From Treponema sp. (lineage in GTDB: Bacteria > Spirochaetota > Spirochaetia > Treponematales > Breznakiellaceae): a stretch of 64,000 nt of DNA. Positions within the stretch are counted from its first letter, which is position 1. Each line of letters begins with the position of its first letter. This document shows, in pieces, positions 19,843 through 29,913 of this stretch. A model generated the notes under the pieces. That model was not told the DNA's origin. It saw only the letters and a list, made by a program, of their open reading frames with translations, and did no database searches. A program made the translations under genes and the position numbers. The stretch lies in contig JAIRKH010000083.1 of NCBI GenBank assembly GCA_031260245.1, forward strand, positions 28,617-92,616. Direction: 5' to 3'.

Positions 19843-19923
19843 ATAACTACGAATATACGAACCATTTCGTATATCCCACAGCCAACGGCTGTGTACACAA
19901 TAATACTGCGCGCACTACAGCCG

Positions 19924-20093
19924 TTATATCAGCGCCGCCGTAACGGCGGTGGCTAATAATCCACAAAAACGCCTGGCTCCGAAAGTGTCTGACACGCCCC
20001 AGGCGGTACGAACCGCCGCGGTCATGTACGCCAGCCAATTCCGACACATCGCCAAGATAGCTGTCCGAGTTCCCGGCGTCCACTCTTTGTCAT
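19924..20093 (-). pseudogene. Decayed paralogue of the 61013..61729 protein
   Basis: KEWTPGTRTAILAMCRNWLAYMTAAVRTAWGVSDTFGA aligns with NDWMPAARAAILAMCWNWLTYLTPELRALFGVPDAEFT; truncated and frame-disrupted near the RBS/ATG. Confidence 0.65.
19985..19995. repeat. GTGTCTGACAC palindrome inside the pseudogene
   Basis: Direct reading. Confidence 0.8.
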
Positions 20094-20373
20094 ATCCCGC
20101 TCCTTTATTCATTACAACAAATGACTCTACAGTTTTGAATTTTGACTCGTTAGTTGTAACTAACGCTACACGCGCCGTTACGTCGCGTCCCGCCCAGACT
20201 CCGTAACAGGAAGCGGCGCAAGACTTCGGCGGCGTTATTATTAATTGCCATAACAATCTTCTGGTAAACGATATAAATAGAGAAAAACCGCAGTCTTCTC
20301 GACAACGAGAGACATCTGCTTTTCCTGAAAGGATATGAGAATAACCGGCGTGTCAGCGGGTTTGTCTGTCTGG

Positions 20374-20568
20374 TATCTAATGAATACGGGGGGGGGGGGA
20401 CATCAGCTCGGACTGCGGGTGGCTCGCTCCAACACGCTGTATCCCGAGTCGACTATAGTTAGCTTTTCTTTGTCGTTTCTGCATAGGAATATAATTACTC
20501 AAAAAATAAGAATTGTCAAGCGGTTTTTTGTAAAAAAGCAACGAACGGGAAACGGCGTCTGACGCCGT
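20374..20568. repeat. Composite repeat copy A: TATCTAATGAATAC-G12, 29-mer AGAATTGTCAAGCGGTTTTTTGTAAAAAA (20509-20537), ACGGCGTCTGACGCCGT palindrome (20552-20568)
   Basis: Shares the poly-G flank and an exact 29-mer with the inverted copy at 60254-60617. Confidence 0.75.
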
Positions 20569-20651
20569 GCGCCGATTCAATTCACGTATAGATACCAACG
20601 CCTCTTCGCATAGACGCTTTTCGTCAACGCATCGTTTCGCTATATTACCGG

Positions 20652-20662
20652 GTGTCAGACAC
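20652..20662. repeat. GTGTCAGACAC palindrome
   Basis: Direct reading. Confidence 0.8.
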
Positions 20663-20752
20663 ATTCGCTCAAACAACGCCTCGTTATGAAGTCGTCCAAC
20701 AGACGAAGTCTGACTGTAGCATAGATTCGCAAAGACCGTTATACTATATAGA

Positions 20753-21343
20753 ATGGAAATCGTTAAAAGGTTTATAGTATTTGAAGGCGTAGATGGAAGC
20801 GGAACCAGCACACAACTCGAATTGCTAAACGGTGAGCCCGGCGTGTGGACGACCTGCGAGCCGACAGACGGACCCATCGGACGCCTCATCAGAAGCGCTC
20901 TTCGCGGGAAAACGACATTGCGCCCAGAGACGCTTGCGTTACTCTTCGCGGCCGATAGAACCGAGCATCTATTCGCAAAGGACGGCGTCATAGAACGCTG
21001 TAGTCGAGGCGAAACCGTCGTTTCCGATAGGTACACGCTTTCGTCGATGGTTTATCAAGGCGTTTTATGCGGGGACTTGCCGTTCAATCTTAACAAGGAC
21101 TTCCCTCTGCCGGAACTGCTTTTCTTTTTTGATATAGACCCGCGTATAGCGGCGCAACGCATGGAAAGCCGTCCTGTCCGTGAAATTTACGAGTATATCG
21201 AATTTCAAGAACTCGTGCGCGATCGTTACAAGACTCTGGCGCCCCAATGGCGGCAAAAAGGCGTCCGCGTCGCCGTCATAGATGCGTCAGAGCCAATAGC
21301 AATCGTGGCAAGGGAAATAATGCGGGAAATCGACGCGCTCTAA
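20753..21343 (+). CDS. tmk: Thymidylate kinase
   Basis: KRFIVFEGVDGSGTSTQLELL, DRYTLSSMVYQG, ELLFFFDIDPRIAAQRMESR. Confidence 0.9.
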   Translation: MEIVKRFIVFEGVDGSGTSTQLELLNGEPGVWTTCEPTDGPIGRLIRSALRGKTTLRPETLALLFAADRTEHLFAKDGVIERCSRGETVVSDRYTLSSMVYQGVLCGDLPFNLNKDFPLPELLFFFDIDPRIAAQRMESRPVREIYEYIEFQELVRDRYKTLAPQWRQKGVRVAVIDASEPIAIVAREIMREIDAL

Positions 21344-21467
21344 AAAGAATAATGACAAAACCGACGTTTTTGTATTGCCTTTTTTACGGCTTTATGCTAG
21401 TATAAAAACTAAGAGTGAATGTTAGAACATCTTTTAAAGGACGCCGCATTCTCTTGAGGAGATATTT

Positions 21468-21944
21468 ATGGAAAAAATAGCAAGTTTTCAAATTGACCAT
21501 ACACGCTTACTTCCAGGCGTCTACGTGTCCCGCCAGGACACTTTCGGCGAGACTATGCTCACAACCTTTGACCTGCGATTCAAGGCGCCGAATCGCGAGC
21601 CTGTTATGGATATGCCGGTGATGCATACCCTTGAACATCTAGTCGCCACATACCTCCGTTCCCGCGCTGAGTGGGGAAAACGGGTCGTTTATGTGGGACC
21701 AATGGGTTGTAGGACGGGTATGTATATTATATTTGAAGGGAAACTTAGTTCCGCCGACGTCTTGCTCCTCCTTGTGGAGACGTTTGATTGGCTTTTGAGT
21801 TTTGAAGGAACGATTCCGGGCGCGGCGCCTGAAGACTGCGGAAATTGGCGCGAACACAATCTCGATATGACCAAATTCGAGGCGAAACGTTATGTGGAAA
21901 TATTGAAACGCGCGGGTAAGGAAAATCTGAACTACCCGGAATGA
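21468..21944 (+). CDS. luxS: S-ribosylhomocysteine lyase (AI-2 synthesis)
   Basis: FQIDHTRLLPGVYVSRQD...HTLEHLVATYLR...GPMGCRTGMYII...CGNWREHNL. Confidence 0.95.
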   Translation: MEKIASFQIDHTRLLPGVYVSRQDTFGETMLTTFDLRFKAPNREPVMDMPVMHTLEHLVATYLRSRAEWGKRVVYVGPMGCRTGMYIIFEGKLSSADVLLLLVETFDWLLSFEGTIPGAAPEDCGNWREHNLDMTKFEAKRYVEILKRAGKENLNYPE

Positions 21945-22079
21945 TTAGCAATTTTAAAGATAAGTTTTCAAAGGACGATAACTACTCGTTATTCGCCCTC
22001 CTGTTTCCCAAGTTTTTTGCATGAATATCTTGTATAACTTATTTAAGTAGTGTATAATGTCTATCTAGTAGGATTAAGT

Positions 22080-22403
22080 ATGGCAGATTATAGAAAAGTA
22101 TTTCAAGAACAAGAAGTCGCCTTCATTAAGACTAGTCAACAACTGCCCATTACCAGCGCACAGAAGGTCATTCTCAACCGTAAAGGAAACGTTTTGTTTA
22201 ACGAAGGAAATATTGAAGGAGCAAAGCGGGTTTTCCTGACGACTGGTTATTCAGACGGGCTTTCCCGAATCGGCGATTATTATAAGAGTCAGGGGAAGTT
22301 ATTGGACGCTCTTCGTATGTACTGGAGGGCGCCGGACCGAAACAAAGCTGAAATTATTATTGTACAGCTTTCTGCCGTTATAAAAAACCTCATTGATAAT
22401 TAG
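22080..22403 (+). CDS. Conserved hypothetical protein
   Basis: MADYRKVFQEQEVAFIKTSQQLPITSAQKVILNRKGNVLFNEGNIEGAKRVF; followed closely by a TPR gene. Confidence 0.6.
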   Translation: MADYRKVFQEQEVAFIKTSQQLPITSAQKVILNRKGNVLFNEGNIEGAKRVFLTTGYSDGLSRIGDYYKSQGKLLDALRMYWRAPDRNKAEIIIVQLSAVIKNLIDN

Positions 22404-22420
22404 GAGGATTTCTAAAAAAT

Positions 22421-23566
22421 ATGGAAGGGACAAATTTCATAGACGACTTATTCAAAAAATACGATATAGCGGACTCGCATAACGAAAACCATGAACTAGC
22501 GGAGATTTCGGAGCTATCTAAAAAAGGCTATCAGCTCTTAAAAGAAAACAAGATATTTGAGGCGGTGGATTGCTTTGAAAAGATTATTCTTATTGATGAA
22601 TACAACAACTATGCGCTGGTAGGAATGGGAGACGCCTTTCGCAAGAAAGGTTCATTCCGCGAGGCCGTCATCTTTTATCAACGTTGCCTTGTTCACCATC
22701 CGGGCAACAATTACGCCCTATTCGGGCTGGCCGACTGTTATAAAGCTCTCAATCAGTTCCACAAAGCCATAGAGATTTGGGAACAGTACCTCGTTCATGA
22801 TGAAAGAAACATCACGGTTCTGACTCGCGTGGCGGACGCGTACCGTAAAATCAAAAATTTCAAACATTCTAAAGCCGTTTACCTACGGGTGCTTGAGATG
22901 GAAAGCGATAATCCCTACGCCATCATCGGTTTGGGACACCTCCATTATGACTTCAAGGAATATACAGACGCGCTTTATTTTTGGAAGAAAATGCTCCTTA
23001 CGGCTGATTACTCAACCATTGACATCCGCGTGCTCACCTCTATAGGGAATTGTTACCGTAAACTGAAGACCTTTGACGAAGGCGTCATATATTTTGAGAA
23101 AGCCCTTGAACGGGACCCCTATAACTTCTATGCGCTTTTTGGAATGGCGGATTGCTACCGAGGCATGAATATGCCTCTCAAATCTCTCGAATACTGGAAC
23201 CGCATCATTGACCAGGATCCGCGTAACAAGGTGATTCTGACCCGCGCCGGAGACGCATACCGGACTCTCGAAGATTACGACAAGGCAGTAGAATACTACG
23301 AGAGGGCGATCAACATTGAATTCGACACTTATGCGGTGCTGGGCTTGGCTATGGTGGCGAAAGCCCGCGGCAGATTCTCGGACGCCATAGAATCCCTCTG
23401 CCGACTCATACAGCAGGACCCGAAGAATTACCGCCTTTACCTCGAATTAGCTGACTGTTTCGTCAGAATCAACGAAAAAAATAGAGCCATAGAGTTGCTT
23501 GAAGACTTCCAAAAGATGGGAGGGCGTAACCCCGCGATCGCGGAATTCCTGGAAAAGATAAAGTAG
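22421..23566 (+). CDS. TPR-repeat protein
   Basis: Nine or so TPR units (e.g. NNYALFGLADCYKALNQFHKAIEIWEQYL). Confidence 0.9.
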   Translation: MEGTNFIDDLFKKYDIADSHNENHELAEISELSKKGYQLLKENKIFEAVDCFEKIILIDEYNNYALVGMGDAFRKKGSFREAVIFYQRCLVHHPGNNYALFGLADCYKALNQFHKAIEIWEQYLVHDERNITVLTRVADAYRKIKNFKHSKAVYLRVLEMESDNPYAIIGLGHLHYDFKEYTDALYFWKKMLLTADYSTIDIRVLTSIGNCYRKLKTFDEGVIYFEKALERDPYNFYALFGMADCYRGMNMPLKSLEYWNRIIDQDPRNKVILTRAGDAYRTLEDYDKAVEYYERAINIEFDTYAVLGLAMVAKARGRFSDAIESLCRLIQQDPKNYRLYLELADCFVRINEKNRAIELLEDFQKMGGRNPAIAEFLEKIK

Positions 23567-23653
23567 AAGATTGAAGATAGGGAGAAACCTCTCATGCTAT
23601 TAAACGTCGAAGACTGTTTAAGCTGTTTTCAAAGACAAGACCGCTTTTAAAGA

Positions 23654-24697
23654 ATGAAACAATCCCTAGTCGGTTTGCCGTTGACAGAATTAGAAAAATT
23701 ATTCACCCCCTCTTTCCGCGCAAGACAACTCTATCAGCATATCTGTCGAGGAACGCGCTCATTCGCCGAGATGACAGACTTCTCACTGTCTTTACGCGAG
23801 ACTATGGAGAATCGCTACACCCTCTATTCGAGCGAGATCGTGCAACAGTTTAAGGACAGAGACGGCAGTGTGAAGCTTCAAATCGGCTTGAGCAACGAGG
23901 CGAGAATAGAGTCTATACTTCTTGCAGATAAGACTGGGCGCAAAACCGCGTGCCTCTCAACCCAAGTCGGCTGTCCCATAGGATGCGTATTCTGTAGAAC
24001 CGGGATGCTTGGCTTCAACCGCAACCTTGCATCAACCGAAATCGTTGAGCAGTACCTACACCTTCAGACCGTTGCCGGTTCCCGTATTGATAACGTAGTT
24101 GTTATGGGCATGGGTGAGCCTCTGTTAAATATCGAGGAATTACGGAAGGCGCTTGTATTTCTCACCAGCGCGGAAGGCGTGAACCTTTCCAAACGGAGCG
24201 TAACCATTTCCACAAGCGGCGCCGCCGCGGGAATATGGGACTTAGCGGAGAAGGGCCCCAACGTACGACTCGCCCTATCCCTCATCACCGCGGACGAGAA
24301 ACTACGCGGACGACTCATGCCCGCGACACGGGCAAACCCATTATCTACCGTAAAAGACGCCCTACGCCGCTACCAGCAAAGCCAAAAACGCCGCGTTACG
24401 CTAGAAATCGTGATCCTCGGCGGCGTGAACAATCGACAAAAAGATGTAGACCTGACAGCCGACTTCGCCCAAGGGCTAAAAGTTGCGGTGAACCTGATAC
24501 CGTGGAACCCGGTTTTCGGCGCTCTGTTTGAAGGCGCGCCTTTGCGCCAGCCGTCGCGAGCGGAAACCAACGGCTTCGCCGAGAGTTTACGGAGAAAAGG
24601 ACTAAACGTAACCGTGCGTCTGAAAAAAGGATGCGACGTGGGCGGCGCGTGCGGACAATTGGGATATTTACCGCGGACAGAAGTCCATGAAACCTAG
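23654..24697 (+). CDS. rlmN: 23S rRNA (adenine2503-C2)/tRNA methyltransferase RlmN
   Basis: CLSTQVGCPIGCVFCRTGMLGFNRNL, NVVVMGMGEPLLN, SLITADEKLRGRLMPA, CDVGGACGQLGY. Confidence 0.94.
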   Translation: MKQSLVGLPLTELEKLFTPSFRARQLYQHICRGTRSFAEMTDFSLSLRETMENRYTLYSSEIVQQFKDRDGSVKLQIGLSNEARIESILLADKTGRKTACLSTQVGCPIGCVFCRTGMLGFNRNLASTEIVEQYLHLQTVAGSRIDNVVVMGMGEPLLNIEELRKALVFLTSAEGVNLSKRSVTISTSGAAAGIWDLAEKGPNVRLALSLITADEKLRGRLMPATRANPLSTVKDALRRYQQSQKRRVTLEIVILGGVNNRQKDVDLTADFAQGLKVAVNLIPWNPVFGALFEGAPLRQPSRAETNGFAESLRRKGLNVTVRLKKGCDVGGACGQLGYLPRTEVHET

Positions 24698-25485
24698 TCT
24701 CGCGGCGCTTTTGCGGGGTCTACGTAAACCCCGTCCTTGTCCACCATAAATAAAAGCTGAGGCGAACCGTCAGTTGACAGTCTGCCGAGTTCTGTGCCGA
24801 CTCCTACTTTGTCGCCCTGTTTGACCGAAAGCCAATCGCAACCGCCGTAGATGTAGAGCCAGCCGCTTTCATTCTTTACGATGACTACTTTTTTATAATG
24901 CAAGTAAGGTCCGGCGGATTGGACGACGCCTTTCGTTACGCTTCTGACGACTTCCGACGCGTAACTCGTGATGACGACCCCGCCCGCGATTTTGCCCGTA
25001 GATTTGGACATACTCTTAACCGTTACCGGCCACTCCAGAGTGGACTTCTGCAAAAGCGGCGGCTTTACCTCGGATTTTTTTTGTGGTATCTTGAGCCTGT
25101 CGCCCATTTTGAGAACATAATTAGCAGGCAATTCATTCAACTTCAACAATTCTGACACCGTTACGCCGTTTCTTTTGGCGATACTAAAGAGCGTATCGTT
25201 TTTGACAACCACATATTCCGGATTATTCAGATTGACCGAGGAGCCGTTTTTCCTCGGCGCGTTAGACTTCGGGGCGTCCATTTTCTGAGGTATCTTGAGC
25301 TTCTGATCCGCCTTAAGCTTGGCCGGGTCGGTTATACCATTCAACTTCATAAGCGCGTCGGTACTGACCCCATAAGAGAGAGCAATAGAATAAATAGTTT
25401 CCCCCCTCTTGACCGTGTGAAAGTCGTCTCCGAAGAGTGTCGCGCTAATAAAAAGACAAATAATAAAAAGAATAAACTTTCGCAA
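24694..25485 (-). CDS. LysM-domain protein with a degenerate M23-like C-terminus
   Basis: Two LysM motifs (FHTVKRGETIYSIALSYGVSTDALMKLNGI; EYVVVKNDTLFSIAKRNGVTVSELLKLNEL). Confidence 0.87.
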   Translation of the reverse strand: MRKFILFIICLFISATLFGDDFHTVKRGETIYSIALSYGVSTDALMKLNGITDPAKLKADQKLKIPQKMDAPKSNAPRKNGSSVNLNNPEYVVVKNDTLFSIAKRNGVTVSELLKLNELPANYVLKMGDRLKIPQKKSEVKPPLLQKSTLEWPVTVKSMSKSTGKIAGGVVITSYASEVVRSVTKGVVQSAGPYLHYKKVVIVKNESGWLYIYGGCDWLSVKQGDKVGVGTELGRLSTDGSPQLLFMVDKDGVYVDPAKAPRD

Positions 25486-25677
25486 TTTTTAACCCTATAT
25501 TTTAATAGTATACGATAATGGGGCAAGATATGCAAGAGGTACGGCGCATTGACCTCGTATGTCCCGACAGTCGGCTTACCATGCGCGAGTGGATTTGATA
25601 CGGTCGGTACGGGGTGCGGACTTACGCGTGAGAAAAGAGCGTTTTAGGGGGTATACCGCTTGTGAAAGTGGAGCGAC

Positions 25678-26283
25678 TCATCGTTCTAGTTCCGCCTCTA
25701 TCGCTTCATAGGAAAACCCTTCCTGTTTCAAAAGCCGTCTTTCTATGGGTTTTCCTGTTTTTTCTAACTTTTTCAAATATTTTTTCAAAAGAGTCTGTTC
25801 TTGTTCAAAGTCAAGAACCGTTTTGAAAGCGCGTTCAGCCGTCTTTCGCTCTATACCCTTGTTGCGAAGAGACGCGAACAGTTTACGAGGGGAATCCGTT
25901 TTTGAAAAGAGGCGCGCTTCGAGCCAAAACCGCGCGTAACGCTCGTCGTTTACAACGCCCAGGTCTATCAGGTGGGCGACCACAGGCTTTACGCAGTTTT
26001 CCGTGTAACCGCGAGCCGTTAGCTTGTGCGAAAGCCCGTATACGGTCTGCTCCGCGTTAGCCGTAAGCGCCAACGCCGCTTTCTCCGCCTTCAAACACGC
26101 GGACACAAACCGCAAAGCGCGCTCTTCGTCGGCTGAAATCTCCCGCCCAGACGCCAACTCAAACGGCGAATTCATCACTGTCAAATATATCGACTTAAAT
26201 AAAAGAAACGTCCCGTCAGATAAACTGATACGATACGTTTCTTCAGTATGAGAACAATCTTTTTGGAAAGAGATAATGGTCAA
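25678..26283 (-). CDS. recX: Regulatory protein RecX
   Basis: LSHKLTARGYTENCVKPVVAHLIDLGVVNDERYARFWLEARLFSKTDSPRKLFASLRNKGI. Confidence 0.82.
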   Translation of the reverse strand: MTIISFQKDCSHTEETYRISLSDGTFLLFKSIYLTVMNSPFELASGREISADEERALRFVSACLKAEKAALALTANAEQTVYGLSHKLTARGYTENCVKPVVAHLIDLGVVNDERYARFWLEARLFSKTDSPRKLFASLRNKGIERKTAERAFKTVLDFEQEQTLLKKYLKKLEKTGKPIERRLLKQEGFSYEAIEAELER

Positions 26284-26420
26284 TAGTGGACGATGAATTT
26301 CTTAATTTGGTTAAATATCAACGTTCTAAAAAGTACGACGTTATACGGCGCAACCTCAATCTTGAAACAGAGGAGCCTATTCCCTCCGAACTCCCTCTTT
26401 TGCGCATACTTTCCAAGCCG

Positions 26421-26810
26421 TTAACGTTTGGAGAACTGGAACCTGCGCCGCGCGCCGCGTTGGCCGTATTTCTTGCGTTCGACCATACGCGAGTCCCGGG
26501 TGAGGTAGCCGTTGGCGCGGAGGCTGGCGTAGTTGGCTTGGTCAACCTGACACAGCGCGCGCGCGAGTCCGTGTCTGCACGCGCCCGCCTGTCCGTGAAT
26601 ACCGCCGCCATAGACGTTAATCAACACGTCGAACTTGTCTTCACCGCCTGTTACCATAAGAGGCTGTCTCACCATGAGCGCGTGCTCGCCCTGTATAAAA
26701 TACTGGTTGAGTTCCTTGCCGTTCACCGCGATTTTTCCGGCGCCTTCGCGCACGTAGACGCGGGCGACCGCTGTTTTTCTTCTACCGGTTCCAATGCCGA
26801 GATTCTTCAT
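26421..26810 (-). CDS. rpsI: 30S ribosomal protein S9
   Basis: [26 protein letters not shown]...GLARALCQV...[29 protein letters not shown]. Confidence 0.97.
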   Translation of the reverse strand: MKNLGIGTGRRKTAVARVYVREGAGKIAVNGKELNQYFIQGEHALMVRQPLMVTGGEDKFDVLINVYGGGIHGQAGACRHGLARALCQVDQANYASLRANGYLTRDSRMVERKKYGQRGARRRFQFSKR

Positions 26811-26816
26811 ATTACC

Positions 26817-27245
26817 TCACAAATCAATTTTTTCAGGACCCTGAGCCGCATGGGGATGTTGCGGTCCCGCATACACTTTCACACAACCGCAAAGCTTCCG
26901 TCCAAGGGGACCCTTGGGAAGCATCCCTTTAACGGCCAGTTCCAAAGGTTTCGTCGGATGCTTTGCTATGAGTTTCTCAAACGTTTCCGTTTTGAGTCCG
27001 CCCACATAACCGGTGTGGTGGTGGTAGAGCTTTTGCTGGGCTTTGCGCCCCGAAATCGCTACCTTTTCCGCATTGACGATCACTACAAAATCCCCACATT
27101 CCTGATGAGGAGCGAACAAGGATTTTTCCTTGCCTCTGGCTATGGACGCGGCCCTGCCAGCCACTCTGCCTAAAGGCTTACCTTCGGCGTCTATAAGAAA
27201 CCATTTCCGCTCAATTTCAGCGGGTTTCACAAACATCGTTTTCAT
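26817..27245 (-). CDS. rplM: 50S ribosomal protein L13
   Basis: ERKWFLIDAEGKPLGRVAGRAAS...GDFVVIVNAEKVAISGRKAQQKLYHHHTGYVGG...VKGMLPKGPLGRKL. Confidence 0.97.
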   Translation of the reverse strand: MKTMFVKPAEIERKWFLIDAEGKPLGRVAGRAASIARGKEKSLFAPHQECGDFVVIVNAEKVAISGRKAQQKLYHHHTGYVGGLKTETFEKLIAKHPTKPLELAVKGMLPKGPLGRKLCGCVKVYAGPQHPHAAQGPEKIDL

Positions 27246-27388
27246 AAGCGTCATTTTGCCATAGAATTGCATTTTTGTCAAGCCGTTCCTTGCTTTTTTG
27301 TGGTCTTGCGTCGGATATTATTCTCATTTCTGTTTGTAAAAGAGGCTTGAATAAATCTCTTTTATTATTATATAGTAAAATATCCGTA

Positions 27389-28042
27389 ATGAAAATACTA
27401 TGCATATCTGACCATATAGACCCTCTTGTCTACACCGCATCCATAAAAGAACGGTTTAAGGATATAGACATAATCTTGAGCGCCGGCGACCTGCCCCAAG
27501 ATTACTTGGAATTTGTGGTATCTACGCTTAACAAACCCCTACTCACAGTCTATGGAAATCACAACCTCGAAGGTTTAAGGGAACTGAAATGGTACGGCGA
27601 AATCTCTCTGCCATGGACAACGAACAGAACGGGAGAGATTCACATAGGGTCAAAAGTAAGAAAAGAAAACGGAATCATATTTGCAGGACTCGGCGGGTCC
27701 ATGCGCTACAACAGCGGGGAAAACCAGTTTACGAATTTCCAGATGAAATGGGAGATTCTCCGTCTCGTTCCCCGACTCGTCATTAACCGCATCTTTCACG
27801 GCAGATTTCTGGATATTCTTTTGACGCACGCCCCGCCGTTAGGCATACACGACAAGGAAGACCTCTGCCACAGGGGATTTAAAGACTTCCTTTGGTTTAT
27901 GAGGATTTTCAAGCCCAAATACCTCATACACGGGCACATCCACCTTTACGACTTAGCGAGCGTGCGGCTTTCTCGTTATCGCGACACTCTAGTCATAAAC
28001 GCCTACAGCCATTACGTCGTGGATACGGAAAACGGCGAGTGA
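27389..28042 (+). CDS. Metallophosphoesterase
   Basis: MKILCISDHID, LSAGDLPQDYLEFV, VYGNHN, LLTHAPPLGIHD, HGHIH. Confidence 0.87.
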   Translation: MKILCISDHIDPLVYTASIKERFKDIDIILSAGDLPQDYLEFVVSTLNKPLLTVYGNHNLEGLRELKWYGEISLPWTTNRTGEIHIGSKVRKENGIIFAGLGGSMRYNSGENQFTNFQMKWEILRLVPRLVINRIFHGRFLDILLTHAPPLGIHDKEDLCHRGFKDFLWFMRIFKPKYLIHGHIHLYDLASVRLSRYRDTLVINAYSHYVVDTENGE

Positions 28043-28057
28043 GAAGGAGACAAGGAT

Positions 28058-28990
28058 ATGGATAACATGGATAATAGCCTACGGATTTTACAATCCGCGG
28101 AAGATTTTGATAAAGCGAAAAGCAGAGCGGCGCTCATGCAGATAATGCATTTTATCAATGTAGACAAGGATAGACTGCTCTCCTTCAACGATGTGAAGGA
28201 CGTCCTGAAGCCCAAAAATCAGGTTTATATGGGTATACAGATAATCCCCGTGAAACTCATCGTGGGCAGTGAAGGACGGTACCAGGATTTCAATCGTTTC
28301 TTCCTTCCGAAATCCGAGCACCTCCGCGCCCGATGGGAACGCGTGGACCAAGCCCAACTCCAGAGTATCAACCTGCCGCCCATTCAACTCTACGAAATAG
28401 GCGGCGCCTACTTCGTGAGAGACGGAAACCACCGCGTATCTGTCGCCAAGTCTCAAGGCGTTGAATCCATAGACGCGGAAGTGATAAGCCTCTCCAGCGT
28501 GATTGACATAAAACCCAATCAGACCATCGACGACCTCAAGATAAGCCTCGTCAAATACGAAAAGACGGTTTTCTATGAAAAGACTCGTTTTGCGGAGCTT
28601 ACTGGCGACAATAACCTCGATTTTACCGCGACGGGGCGCTACGACGTTATCTATAACCACATTCTCGTTCACAAGTACTTCATTAACCAGGGTATAGAAC
28701 AGGAAATCTCGTTTGACGACGCTCTTGTTTCGTGGTATAAGAATGTGTATTTACCCATTATTCAGATAATCAAAACCGAATGGATACGTTTTGACTTTCC
28801 GGGTGTGACGCCTAGCGATCTTTACGTGTGGATAGTGAAGCACTGGGACTTTCTCAAGAAGAAATACGGTATTCATTATTCGCTTTCAAAAGCCGCGCGG
28901 GATTTTACCGTGAAGTACGGAGACGGTAAGGGCAAATTCATGCGGTTTCTATCAAAGATGGTGGGAAAAGTATTAGGAAATAAGAAATAG
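28058..28990 (+). CDS. ParB/Srx-like nucleotide-binding or transcriptional-regulator-like protein
   Basis: IGGAYFVRDGNHRVSVAKSQGVESIDAEVI resembles the ParB-like fold core motif. Confidence 0.6.
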   Translation: MDNMDNSLRILQSAEDFDKAKSRAALMQIMHFINVDKDRLLSFNDVKDVLKPKNQVYMGIQIIPVKLIVGSEGRYQDFNRFFLPKSEHLRARWERVDQAQLQSINLPPIQLYEIGGAYFVRDGNHRVSVAKSQGVESIDAEVISLSSVIDIKPNQTIDDLKISLVKYEKTVFYEKTRFAELTGDNNLDFTATGRYDVIYNHILVHKYFINQGIEQEISFDDALVSWYKNVYLPIIQIIKTEWIRFDFPGVTPSDLYVWIVKHWDFLKKKYGIHYSLSKAARDFTVKYGDGKGKFMRFLSKMVGKVLGNKK

Positions 28991-29050
28991 GAAGCAGGTT
29001 CATTACAAAATATCAATTCCTTATTTCCTAAAAATAATAAGGAGGCAAAT

Positions 29051-29905
29051 ATGCCGATTTTATCGATTCAATCTCATGTAGTTTATGGACACGCGGGTAA
29101 CAGTTCCGCGGTTTTTCCACTACAGAGACTGGGACGCGAGGTGTGGGCTATCAACACAGTTGAGTTTTCTAACCATACAGGTTATGGTTCATGGACCGGG
29201 CAGTGGCTTTCGCCGCAGTTGGCGCGAGAACTAGTGCGCGGTTTGTCTGAACGCGGAGTACTAGGGCAGGCTGAGGCTGTGCTTTCCGGGTACATGGGAG
29301 ATGCGGAAACAGGTTCTGCAGTAATGGATGCGGTGCGGCAAGTTAAAGCAGTAAATCCCGCGGCGCTTTACTGTTGCGACCCGGTCATGGGGGATGTGGG
29401 TAGAGGGCTTTACGTGAAACCGGGTATTCCAGAAATCTTCAAGAGCGAGATAGTCAGATGCGCCGATATTGTTACACCCAATCAATTCGAGTTAGAGATT
29501 TTAACCGGCATTGATACAAGCGTTCGCGGAAACGCCCGCAGAGCGGTTGAAAAACTGCACGCCTTGGGACCAAAAATAGCGCTTATCACGAGCTTCACTA
29601 TGCAAGCGGATCGCGAACCGCGCATCAATATGTTAGCGTCTGACGGTGAAGAGATGTTCATCACTACTACGCCTGAATTGCCCTTTCCCCCAGGCATGGC
29701 AGGCTCCGGGGACCTCACCGCCGCGCTCTTCCTCTCACGCTACCTCGAAACTCGCGACATAAAACGAACCTTGGAACTGACGACCGGCTCGATATTCGCA
29801 GTGATGGACGCTACATTCAAGGCGAGTAGTACGGAATTACTCACCATAGCGGCGCAGGACGAACTCGTTTCCCCCAGCCGTTCATTCGAGGCAACGCCTT
29901 TTTAA
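29051..29905 (+). CDS. pdxY: Pyridoxal/pyridoxamine kinase
   Basis: ILSIQSHVVYGHAGNSSAVFPLQRLGREVWAINTVEFSNHTGYGSWTG...YCCDPVMGDVGRGLYV...TPNQFELEILTG. Confidence 0.93.
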   Translation: MPILSIQSHVVYGHAGNSSAVFPLQRLGREVWAINTVEFSNHTGYGSWTGQWLSPQLARELVRGLSERGVLGQAEAVLSGYMGDAETGSAVMDAVRQVKAVNPAALYCCDPVMGDVGRGLYVKPGIPEIFKSEIVRCADIVTPNQFELEILTGIDTSVRGNARRAVEKLHALGPKIALITSFTMQADREPRINMLASDGEEMFITTTPELPFPPGMAGSGDLTAALFLSRYLETRDIKRTLELTTGSIFAVMDATFKASSTELLTIAAQDELVSPSRSFEATPF

Positions 29906-29913
29906 GGTGTTGT

